Source: DATJLY01 sp035604195
GTDB lineage: Bacteria > Pseudomonadota > Alphaproteobacteria > ATCC43930 > CGMCC-115725
Direction of reading: 5' to 3'
Length of the DNA: 64,000 nt
NCBI GenBank assembly: GCA_035604195.1
Contig: DATNIY010000031.1
Span: 1 to 64,000, forward strand
Part shown: piece after piece, positions 34,444-44,805 of the stretch
Layout of the letters: each line of letters starts with the position of its first letter
Numbering within the stretch: position 1 is the stretch's first letter
Position numbers and translations under genes: made by a program
Notes under the pieces: generated by a model
Database searches by the model: none
Told to the model about the DNA's origin: nothing
Seen by the model: only the letters and a program-made list of their open reading frames with translations

Positions 34444-35283
34444 ATGCAGATCCGGGTCGGCTATGAGTTGGTTTACGAATGTCCCCAGCCGACGCCCATG
34501 ATACTGACGCTGAACGTCCACTATACGCGCGCCTCCGACATCGTCTTTCCCGACTATCTGAGAACCGATCCCGCCGTGCCGGTCGCCGCCTATCGCGACA
34601 GCTTCGGCAATTGGTGCACCAGGATCGTGGCTCCCAAGGGCCGGATCCGCCTGTCGAGCAGCGCCGTGATAAACGACAGCGGCGCGCCCGACCCGGTCGT
34701 TGCCACGGCGGACCAGCACCAGGTCCGGGATCTGCCGGAAGAGACCCTGCTGTTTCTCCTCGGCAGCCGGTACTGCGAGACCGACCGGCTGTCGCAGACA
34801 GCATGGGACCTGTTCGGCCACTCGGTGACGGGCTGGGGCCGGGTTCAGGCGATCTGCGATTTCGTTCACAACCACATCACCTTCGGCTATGAGCATGCGC
34901 GTCCCACCAGGACCGCTTTGGAGGCGTTCAGCGAGCGGACCGGCGTCTGCCGCGACTTCGCGCATCTCGCCGTCGCCTTCTGCCGCTGCATGAACATCCC
35001 AGCGCGCTATTGCACCGGCTACCTCGGCGACATCGGCGTCCCGCCCAGTGGGCCGATGGATTTCGCCAGCTGGATGGAGGTCTATCTCGGGGGCACGTGG
35101 CACACGTTCGACCCCCGCAACAACGCGCCGCGGATCGGCCGGGTGCTCATCGCGCGCGGCCGTGATGCGGCGGACGTTGCGATCAGCCACACCTTCGGCC
35201 CGGCCATGCTGCTGAGCTTCGTGGTGGTCACCGACGAGATCGGCGGCCCCGCGCGTGGAAGCGCAGAGCCTCTTCCTCGGTGA
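34444..35283 (+). CDS. Second transglutaminase-like protein, C-terminus altered by the duplication
   Basis: A 279-residue protein. The N-terminal domain starts MQIRVGYELVYECPQPTPMI; the core has Cys169 (ERTGVCRDFAHLAVAFCR) and Asp223 (TWHTFDPRNN). At the position of the catalytic His the sequence is FASW, with Ala208, so activity is uncertain. AGAGG lies 6 nt before the ATG at 34444. The reading frame runs past the conserved VVTDEIG into copy B of the direct repeat: the last ~12 residues (PARGSAEPLPR) come from antisense maeB sequence. It is therefore a natural end-fusion created by the rearrangement. Confidence 0.82.
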   Translation: MQIRVGYELVYECPQPTPMILTLNVHYTRASDIVFPDYLRTDPAVPVAAYRDSFGNWCTRIVAPKGRIRLSSSAVINDSGAPDPVVATADQHQVRDLPEETLLFLLGSRYCETDRLSQTAWDLFGHSVTGWGRVQAICDFVHNHITFGYEHARPTRTALEAFSERTGVCRDFAHLAVAFCRCMNIPARYCTGYLGDIGVPPSGPMDFASWMEVYLGGTWHTFDPRNNAPRIGRVLIARGRDAADVAISHTFGPAMLLSFVVVTDEIGGPARGSAEPLPR

Positions 35284-35305
35284 TCCGTTGCGCGGGGTCT
35301 TCCAT
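35245..35305 (-). pseudogene. Duplicated fragment of the maeB 5' end
   Basis: On the minus strand, from an ATG at 35305, this reads MEDPAQRITEEEALRFHARG, matching the first 20 codons of maeB, then changes to unrelated sequence. The matching base run ends at about 35245. The fragment lies at the end of the second transglutaminase gene on the opposite strand. It is part of repeat copy B and cannot encode malic enzyme. Confidence 0.88.
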
Positions 35306-35657
35306 GGCGCGGCGCCCCCTTTTTCTGCGAGTGTCGTGGAGGCGCCACACTGGCCTCAAAGCCGCAGCCGAATTTGACCCCGGCGGCGGCGGGGCAATAG
35401 GATCGCTTGGCGACGATGCCGGTCGCAGGCGCCGAGGGGGGCGGGAATGACGCAGGCCGAGACCGCGCAGCAGAATCATGTCTGGCGCTTCTTCCGCGCC
35501 GGCGGATTCGATCAGGTTCGGCTCGACAGCGGCGACGACATCGCGGCGCTCGCGACGCTCGACCAGAAGCTCTGGGTGGCGCTCGCCTGCCCGACCCACG
35601 GCATCGAATTCGACGAGCGCACGCTCGACCTGATCGACGTCGATCACGACGGCCGCG
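35245..35657. repeat. Direct repeat, copy B
   Basis: Partner of 33067-33413. It holds the maeB fragment, a copy of the maeB/EF-hand intergenic region and the authentic 5' end of the 724-residue gene, including the 66 bp missing from copy A. Since copy A keeps intact maeB and copy B keeps the intact EF-hand gene, the ancestral order was probably maeB directly next to that gene with the transglutaminase pair added between duplicated junctions. Confidence 0.92.
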
Positions 35658-37621
35658 TTCGCGCCCCCGATCTGCTGGCCGCCGCCGAATGGGCGGTAGG
35701 CCTGCTCAAGAAGCCGAACGATCTCACCCTCGGGCGCGCCACCTTGCCGCTCGACGCCATCGCCGACGGCGCGCCGGAAGGACAGGAGATCCTGGAATCC
35801 GCCCGCACCATCTTGGGCGTGCTCGGCAAGGGCGCGGCGCGCGAGATCACCATCGCGGACACCGCCGCCATCGAGCGCATCTATGACGCGACCGCCTTCA
35901 ACGGCGACGGCGTCATTCCCGTCGAGGCCGCCGAGGACGAGGCGACGCGTGCGGCCTTGGGCGAGATCATCAACGTGATCGGCGCCGTCGCCGACCGCAG
36001 CGGCCGGCCCGGCGTCTCGCAGGCAACATCCGACCGCTTCTTCACCGAGGCGGAAGCCTACGCGCGGTGGCAGGACGAGGCGGAAGCGCAGGCGGCATCG
36101 ATCCTGCTCTTGGGCGAGCGCACCGAAGAAGCCGCGGCGACGCTCGCCGCGCTCGACGCCAAGCTCGCCGACTATTTCACGCGCTGCCGCCTCGCCCAGT
36201 ACGACCCGCGCGCGGCCGAGCCGCTCAACCCGCCGCTCGCGGCCTATGAAGCGCTGGCCGCGCAAGCGATCGCGCCGGCGGACGCCGAGGTCGCGGGGCT
36301 GCCGCTGGCGCGGATCGAGGCCGGGCGGCCTCTCTCGCTCAAGGAGGGCATCAACCCCGCCTGGGCGGAGGGCGTCGAGCGCTTTCGCCAGGCGGTCGTC
36401 GTGCCGCTTCTGGGCGAGCGCGACAGCTTGAGCGAGGAAGCGTGGCAGGCGCTCAAGGCGCGCTTCGCCGAATTCCACGCCTGGCTAGCGCGCAAGCCCG
36501 CGACCGCGGTCGAGCCGCTCGGCATCGCGCGCATTCGCGCCCTAGTCTCCTCCGAGCTGCGCCGGCGCATCGACGCGCTTATTGCCCGCGACATCGCGCT
36601 CGAGCCGCAGATGAACGCGATCTCGCGCGTCGAGAAGCTGACGCGGCTGCAGCGCGATCTCCTGCCGCTGTTGCGCAACTTCGTTTCCTTCCGCGATTTC
36701 TACACGCGGCACGAGAAGGCGGCGTTCCAGGCCGGCCGGCTCTATCTCGATGGCCGCTGCTGCGAACTCTGCGTCACCGTCGAGGACGAAGCGAAGCACG
36801 CCCAGCTCGCAACCTTGAGCCGGATCTACCTGGCCTATTGCCGCTGCACGCGCCAGGGCCAGAAGGAGCCCATGACCATCGCCGCCGCCTTCACCGCCGG
36901 CGGCTCCGATAATCTCATGGTCGGGCGCAACGGCGTCTTCTACGACCGCAAGGGCCGCGATTGGGACGCGACCATCGTCAAGATCATCTCCCATCCCATC
37001 AGCGTCCGGCAGGCCTTCTGGCTGCCCTACCAGCAATTCGGCCGGATGGTGGGCGAAGGCGTTCAAAAGGTCGCCGCCGCGCGCAGCCAGGCCTCGCAAG
37101 CCCAGATGGTGCGCGGCGCGGCGCAGGCGACGGCGCCGGCGGCGGGCGGCGCAACGCCCCCGGCGCAGCCGCAGTCCCAGGGCTACGACGCCGCGCGCAT
37201 GGCCGGGATTTTCGCCGCCATCGGCCTCGCCATCGGCGCCATCGGCACGGCCATCGCTACGATTGTCACCGGCTTCATGGGCCTGTCGTGGTGGCAGATG
37301 CCGCTGGCGATCCTCGGCGTCATCCTGCTCATTTCCGGGCCCTCGGTGGTGATCGCCATGCTGAAGCTGCGGCAACGCAACCTCGGGCCGATCCTCGATG
37401 CCTGCGGCTGGGCGGTGAACGCGCGGCTCAAGATCAACATTCCCTTCGGCCGCTCCCTCACGTCCTTGGCGCAGCTGCCGCCGCGGGCGGAACGCTCGCT
37501 CACCGATCCCTATGCCCAGAAGCGTCAGCCCTGGGGGCTCTATATCTTCGTCTTGATCCTTGCCGCCGTCATCGGCGCGCTGTGGAAGACCGGCCTCATC
37601 GCCCGCTGGCTCGGCGGTTGA
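35447..37621 (+). CDS. Large EF-hand-like membrane protein of unknown function
   Basis: A 724-residue protein. Near residue 64-75 it has a calcium-loop-like segment, DVDHDGRVRAPDLL, matching the DxDxDG EF-hand pattern; a second, weaker one is AFNGDGVIPVEAAED. The middle (about 200-520) is mainly helical with a Cys cluster (RCCELC, YCRC). The C-terminus has three membrane segments (about 587-612, 622-642, 686-712). No signal peptide. I do not recognise a characterised family. Its first 60 codons are duplicated at 33269. It lies between maeB (divergent) and the small glycine-rich membrane protein gene. Confidence 0.8.
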   Translation: MTQAETAQQNHVWRFFRAGGFDQVRLDSGDDIAALATLDQKLWVALACPTHGIEFDERTLDLIDVDHDGRVRAPDLLAAAEWAVGLLKKPNDLTLGRATLPLDAIADGAPEGQEILESARTILGVLGKGAAREITIADTAAIERIYDATAFNGDGVIPVEAAEDEATRAALGEIINVIGAVADRSGRPGVSQATSDRFFTEAEAYARWQDEAEAQAASILLLGERTEEAAATLAALDAKLADYFTRCRLAQYDPRAAEPLNPPLAAYEALAAQAIAPADAEVAGLPLARIEAGRPLSLKEGINPAWAEGVERFRQAVVVPLLGERDSLSEEAWQALKARFAEFHAWLARKPATAVEPLGIARIRALVSSELRRRIDALIARDIALEPQMNAISRVEKLTRLQRDLLPLLRNFVSFRDFYTRHEKAAFQAGRLYLDGRCCELCVTVEDEAKHAQLATLSRIYLAYCRCTRQGQKEPMTIAAAFTAGGSDNLMVGRNGVFYDRKGRDWDATIVKIISHPISVRQAFWLPYQQFGRMVGEGVQKVAAARSQASQAQMVRGAAQATAPAAGGATPPAQPQSQGYDAARMAGIFAAIGLAIGAIGTAIATIVTGFMGLSWWQMPLAILGVILLISGPSVVIAMLKLRQRNLGPILDACGWAVNARLKINIPFGRSLTSLAQLPPRAERSLTDPYAQKRQPWGLYIFVLILAAVIGALWKTGLIARWLGG

Positions 37622-37624
37622 GGG

Positions 37625-38152
37625 TTAGGTCCGCGCCGCATCGGGGTCGCGGGTGTGGATATGGGCGTTGCGCCCGCCCGCTGCTTCGAGGATGCGCAGC
37701 GCGGCGGCCTCGCGTTCGGGATTGCCGACGCGCACCCAGAGCAGCACCGCGCCCGCAGCGAGCGCCTTGGCGAAATCGGCGCTGTGGCGGTTGGCGGTGT
37801 AGCGCTCGATCACCTCGTTGAGCGCCATGCCGCCGAGGCCGGCGCCCACGAGCGCGGCGAGCGCTGCCGCGACCGCGCCGCCCGACAGTAGCACGATGCC
37901 GGCGACGGTGACGGGGGCCAAGAAGCTCACTTCATCGGTCAGGCTGGCGGCGACGTTTTCCCGCGGCGTCCCGGGATAGCCCGGCACCTGGCCCGCGATC
38001 TCCAGCGATTCATGTGTCGCCAGGACCGAGAGGTCGTCGGGCGCGAAGCCCGCAGCAAGCAGCGCCGCGATGGCGCCGCGGAACGACTCCTTGCTGGCGA
38101 AGGCAGCGACCGTCTCGCGGATCGCCGGATGGGGTTTATTGGCAACTTCCAT
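37625..38152 (-). CDS. Small membrane-associated protein of the general-stress type, function unknown
   Basis: A 175-residue protein. Residues about 8-60 form an alpha/beta domain (AAFASKESFRGAIAALLAAG) similar in layout to the YflT/general stress protein fold; residues about 78-110 are a Gly/Ala-rich hydrophobic hairpin (TVAGIVLLSGGAVAAALAAL); a second short alpha/beta segment follows (GAVLLWVRVGNPEREAAALR). This design occurs in membrane-tethered stress proteins, but no function is established here. It converges on the EF-hand gene with a 3-bp gap and diverges from mutS. Confidence 0.65.
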   Translation of the reverse strand: MEVANKPHPAIRETVAAFASKESFRGAIAALLAAGFAPDDLSVLATHESLEIAGQVPGYPGTPRENVAASLTDEVSFLAPVTVAGIVLLSGGAVAAALAALVGAGLGGMALNEVIERYTANRHSADFAKALAAGAVLLWVRVGNPEREAAALRILEAAGGRNAHIHTRDPDAART

Positions 38153-38233
38153 GCTCTACTCTCCTGCGGCTCCGGTTTCCCCGCATGCCGCAGAATGCTA
38201 CCGTCGAGCGCCGATCGCAACTCGCTCGTCCCG

Positions 38234-40912
<2,679 letters not shown>

Positions 40913-40995
40913 CCACCGCGGGCTTGCGGCTTGCCGAAATGTTAATCGCTGCGGCGTTGAATCTCGGCTCTCGAGGCTGGGCGGCGCGAGACGAA

Positions 40996-41925
40996 ATGAG
41001 TCAGGACGACAACGAGGCGGCGGCGCCGGTGCGCCGGTCCTACCTCCTGCGGCATTGGCGGGGCGAGCTGTCGCTGCCGGTCGCCTATTGGATCAATGGC
41101 TGGCTCGGCGACATTCCCATCATCTTGCTGGCGACGGGCGCGGGGCTGCTGATTCGCGTGCCCGCCCTGGTGAAGCCGGCGCTCGCCGCAGGGATGGCGG
41201 TATGGGTTCTCGCCTTTCTGGTCTCGATCTGGCAGCTCGTCGGCATCTGGCGCTCGGCGGGCCGGCATGTCGGGCGCGGCGGGCGCAAGATCTGGGCGGT
41301 TCTGGGGCAAGTGAGTGTCGGCCTCGGCGCCGTCATGCTGGCGGCGCAATTGGTCACTTCCGCGATCCCGCAGATGCTGGAATTGGGCCGCATCTGGGCG
41401 GGCGATGCGGCGCTCGCCGAGCATCAGATCCGCGTGCTGCCGGGCGGGCGCGATCTCTTCTATTCCGGCGCAATCACCTATGGCGTGAGCGAGGAAGTTC
41501 GGCGCGCGCTCGACGCGGCGCCGGGGGTGACGGTCATTCACTTGAGCAGCCGCGGCGGCCGCCTCGTCGAGGCGCAGCATCTGCACGACCTCATCGCCGA
41601 GCGCGGCCTCGCCACATATGTCGGTCAATTCTGTGTCTCTGCCTGCACCAGCGCCTTCATGGGCGGCCGCGAACGCTGGCTCGCGCCCGGCGCCAGGCTC
41701 GGCTTCCATCAGGCGAGCACGCCCGGCGGGTTGTCGATCGCGACCGTGCTCGAGGTCGCCGCGGAGAAGCAGGCACTCATTCGCTCCGGCGTATCCCAGG
41801 CCTTTGCCGCGCGCGCCTTCGACGCGCCGCCCTCGGCGATGTGGTATCCGAGCGCGCCGGAGCTGCTCGCGGCCCGGGTCGTTACCGGCATCGCTCCACC
41901 CGGACAATTCGCCAGCGAGCGTTGA
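40996..41925 (+). CDS. Membrane protein with ClpP/crotonase-like protease domain
   Basis: A 309-residue protein. Three TM helices (about 38-55, 66-84, 103-124) precede a soluble domain that resembles COG3904-type ClpP-class serine peptidases: TVIHLSSRGGRLVEA (the oxyanion strand), FCVSACTSAFMGG with probable nucleophile Ser215 between Cys213 and Cys217, and LGFHQAS with His238. The domain would face the periplasm. It lies between mutS and glnD, 83 bp after mutS. Substrate unknown. Confidence 0.75.
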   Translation: MSQDDNEAAAPVRRSYLLRHWRGELSLPVAYWINGWLGDIPIILLATGAGLLIRVPALVKPALAAGMAVWVLAFLVSIWQLVGIWRSAGRHVGRGGRKIWAVLGQVSVGLGAVMLAAQLVTSAIPQMLELGRIWAGDAALAEHQIRVLPGGRDLFYSGAITYGVSEEVRRALDAAPGVTVIHLSSRGGRLVEAQHLHDLIAERGLATYVGQFCVSACTSAFMGGRERWLAPGARLGFHQASTPGGLSIATVLEVAAEKQALIRSGVSQAFAARAFDAPPSAMWYPSAPELLAARVVTGIAPPGQFASER

Positions 41926-41997
41926 TCGGCGGTCCGGACCGCCGCGGCTGAGGCGGGCCACGCGACAAGCGCCATCGGGCGGTGTAGGATCGCCGGC

Positions 41998-44775
41998 ATG
42001 AACGCCGTCGAGCGGCAACGCGAGATCTTCGACCGCCGCGCGGTCGCGGCCGAGCTCGACAAGCTGGCGCCCGTGACGGAGCCGGCGCGCGCCCGGGTCG
42101 CCGCGGTGCTGAAGCCGGCGCTCGAGGCCGGCCGCGCCGAGATCGAGCGGCGCTTCGAGGCGCGCGCCACCGGCACCGGGACGGTGCACGAGCTGTCGTT
42201 TCTGATCGATCAGGTTATCCGCGCGCTCTACGATTTCGCCACGACGCAGGTCTATCCGCTCGCCAACCCGACCGCGGGCGAGCGCATGACCCTGGTCGCG
42301 GTCGGCGGCTACGGCCGCGGCGAATTGGCGCCCTATTCCGACATCGACCTCTTGTTTCTGCTGCCCTACAAGCAGACGCCGCACACCGAGCAGGTGGTCG
42401 AGTACATCCTTTATACGCTATGGGATTTGGGCCTCAAGGTCGGCCAGGCGACACGCTCGGTCAACGAGACGCTGGTGCGGGCCAAGGGCGACCTCTCCAT
42501 CCGCACCGCCGTGCTCGAAGCGCGCTATCTCTGGGGCGAGCAGGAACCCTTCCTCGAACTGAAGCGCCGCTTCGAGGCCGAGATCATCAAGGGGACCGCG
42601 GCGCAATTCGTCGCCGCCAAGCTCGAGGAGCGCGACAAGCGCCACGCGCGCCTCGGCGATTCGCGCTATCTCGTCGAGCCCAACGTCAAGGAGGGGAAGG
42701 GGGGCCTGCGCGACCTGCACACCCTCTTCTGGATCGCCAAATACATCTATCGGGTCGATGACATCGAGAAGCTGGTCGAGCGCAACGTGCTCTCGGCCGA
42801 AGAGGCGCAGCGTTTCGCGCGGGCGCAGAACTTCCTGTGGACGGTGCGCTGCCACCTCCACTTCCTCACGGGCCGCGCCGAGGACCGTCTGACTTTCGAC
42901 GTCCAAGCCGAGGTCGGGCGGCGCATGGGCTACACCGACCATGAGGGAACGCGCGGCGTCGAGTCCTTCATGAAGCACTACTTCCTGGTGGCGAAGGACG
43001 TGGGCGATCTGACACGCATCTTCTGCGCGCTCCTGGAGGCCGAGCAGCGCTCGCGCCCGCGCTTCCAATGGCGGCCCTGGCCCGTCCGCAAGCGCCAGGT
43101 CCAAGGTTTCCGCGTCGACATCGACCGGCTCGATGTCGCGAGCGACAGCGCCTTCCGCGACGATCCCGTCAATTTCGTCCGCCTCTTCCACGCCGCCCAA
43201 GAGCACGAGCTCGACATCCACCCGCATGCGCTGCGCCTGATCACGCAGTCGCTGAAGCTCATCGACGGCAAGCTGCGCGCCGATCCCGAGGCCAACCGCC
43301 TGTTCATGGAGATGCTGACTTCGCGCAAGAATCCGGAGATTACGCTCAGGCGGATGAACGAGGCCGGCGTCTTCGGCTGTTTCGTCCCGGATTTCGGCCG
43401 CGTCGTCGCGCAGATGCAGTACGACATGTATCATGTCTATACGGTGGACGAGCACTCGCTCTTCGCCATCGGCATCCTGCATCAGATCGAGATGGGCGCG
43501 CTCAAGGACGAGCTGCCGCTCACTACCGCGATCATTCCAACCATCGCCTCGCGGCGCGCGCTTTATCTCGCCGTGCTTCTGCACGACATCGCCAAGGGCC
43601 GCGGCGGCGACCATTCCGTGCTGGGCGAGAAGGTCGCGGAGAATTTAGGGCCGCGCCTCGGGCTTTCCGCCGAGGAGACCGAGACGGTGGCGTGGCTCGT
43701 GCGCTGGCATCTCGTCATGAGCAGCACCGCCTTCAAGCTCGACATCGACGATCCCCAGACCATCCACGGTTTCGTCGAGCGGGTGCAGTCGCCGGAGCGG
43801 CTGAAGCTCCTGCTGGTTCTCACTGTCGCCGATATCCGCGCCGTCGGCCCGCATGTTTGGAACGGCTGGAAGGCGACGCTGTTGCGCGAGCTTTACCATC
43901 GCGCCATCGAGGTCATGTCGGGCGGGCTGCAAGGCGAGGCGCGCGAGGCGCGCATCAAAGCGCAACAGGATTCGGTGCGGAAGCTCCTGCCGGACTTCGC
44001 GCCGGAGGAAGTCCAAGCCTTCTTCGCCAAGGGCTATCCGACCTATTTCCTCTCCTTCGAACCCGAGACCTTGGCGCGCCATGCGCGGCTGACGCGGCGG
44101 CAGGAGCGCGGCAGCGAGCCCCTGACCGTCGAAACGCGGGTCGATTCCGCGCGCGCGGTGACCGAGGTGACGCTCTATACCGCCGACCACGCCGGGTTGT
44201 TCTCGCGCATCGCCGGCGCGCTCGCCCTGGCCGGCGCCAACATCGTCGACGCCAAGATCCTGACCATGGCGAACGGCATGGCACTCGACACGTTCCTGGT
44301 GCAGGACCGCCGCGGCGGCGCCTTCGCCGAGCCGGCGAAGCTCGCCAAGCTCAGCGTCCTGTTCGAGGGCGTGCTGTCGGGCCGCATCAAGCCGCATGTC
44401 GAATTGAACGAGCCCGAGGCGATCCCGAGCCGCACCCGCGTCTTCACCGTGCCGCCGCGCGTCCTCATCGACAACAACGCGAGCAAGACGCATACCGTGG
44501 TCGAGGTGAACGGCCGCGACCGGCCGGGGCTGCTCTTTGAACTCACGCGCGCGCTCACCAACCTCAATTTGCAGATCTCGAGCGCGAAGATCTCGACCTA
44601 TGGCGAGAAGGTGGTGGACGTGTTCTACGTCAAGGACCTCTTCGGCCATCAGGTCGAGCCCGAGAGGCGGCGCAACGAAATCCGCGACCGCCTGACCGCG
44701 GTTCTCGCCGGCCCCGCGACGGACGAGACGCGCGCGCCGGGTCGGGCCAAGGACAGCACGGTCGCGGCGGAATAA
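41998..44775 (+). CDS. glnD: Bifunctional [protein-PII] uridylyltransferase/uridylyl-removing enzyme GlnD
   Basis: A 925-residue nitrogen sensor that uridylylates PII when nitrogen is limiting and removes UMP when glutamine is high. N-terminal nucleotidyltransferase domain has GGYGRGELAPYSDIDLLFL (about 102-120); a central HD domain has LLHDIAKGRGGDHS (about 527-540); two C-terminal ACT domains bind glutamine (about 720-795 and 835-905; VTLYTADHAGLFSRIAGAL and VEVNGRDRPGLLFELTRAL). The length is typical. It follows the ClpP-like gene by 72 bp and faces the iorB-like gene. Confidence 0.97.
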   Translation: MNAVERQREIFDRRAVAAELDKLAPVTEPARARVAAVLKPALEAGRAEIERRFEARATGTGTVHELSFLIDQVIRALYDFATTQVYPLANPTAGERMTLVAVGGYGRGELAPYSDIDLLFLLPYKQTPHTEQVVEYILYTLWDLGLKVGQATRSVNETLVRAKGDLSIRTAVLEARYLWGEQEPFLELKRRFEAEIIKGTAAQFVAAKLEERDKRHARLGDSRYLVEPNVKEGKGGLRDLHTLFWIAKYIYRVDDIEKLVERNVLSAEEAQRFARAQNFLWTVRCHLHFLTGRAEDRLTFDVQAEVGRRMGYTDHEGTRGVESFMKHYFLVAKDVGDLTRIFCALLEAEQRSRPRFQWRPWPVRKRQVQGFRVDIDRLDVASDSAFRDDPVNFVRLFHAAQEHELDIHPHALRLITQSLKLIDGKLRADPEANRLFMEMLTSRKNPEITLRRMNEAGVFGCFVPDFGRVVAQMQYDMYHVYTVDEHSLFAIGILHQIEMGALKDELPLTTAIIPTIASRRALYLAVLLHDIAKGRGGDHSVLGEKVAENLGPRLGLSAEETETVAWLVRWHLVMSSTAFKLDIDDPQTIHGFVERVQSPERLKLLLVLTVADIRAVGPHVWNGWKATLLRELYHRAIEVMSGGLQGEAREARIKAQQDSVRKLLPDFAPEEVQAFFAKGYPTYFLSFEPETLARHARLTRRQERGSEPLTVETRVDSARAVTEVTLYTADHAGLFSRIAGALALAGANIVDAKILTMANGMALDTFLVQDRRGGAFAEPAKLAKLSVLFEGVLSGRIKPHVELNEPEAIPSRTRVFTVPPRVLIDNNASKTHTVVEVNGRDRPGLLFELTRALTNLNLQISSAKISTYGEKVVDVFYVKDLFGHQVEPERRRNEIRDRLTAVLAGPATDETRAPGRAKDSTVAAE

Positions 44776-44805
44776 TCCTGCCGCGAGCCGTTCGCCTCGG
44801 TCCTT

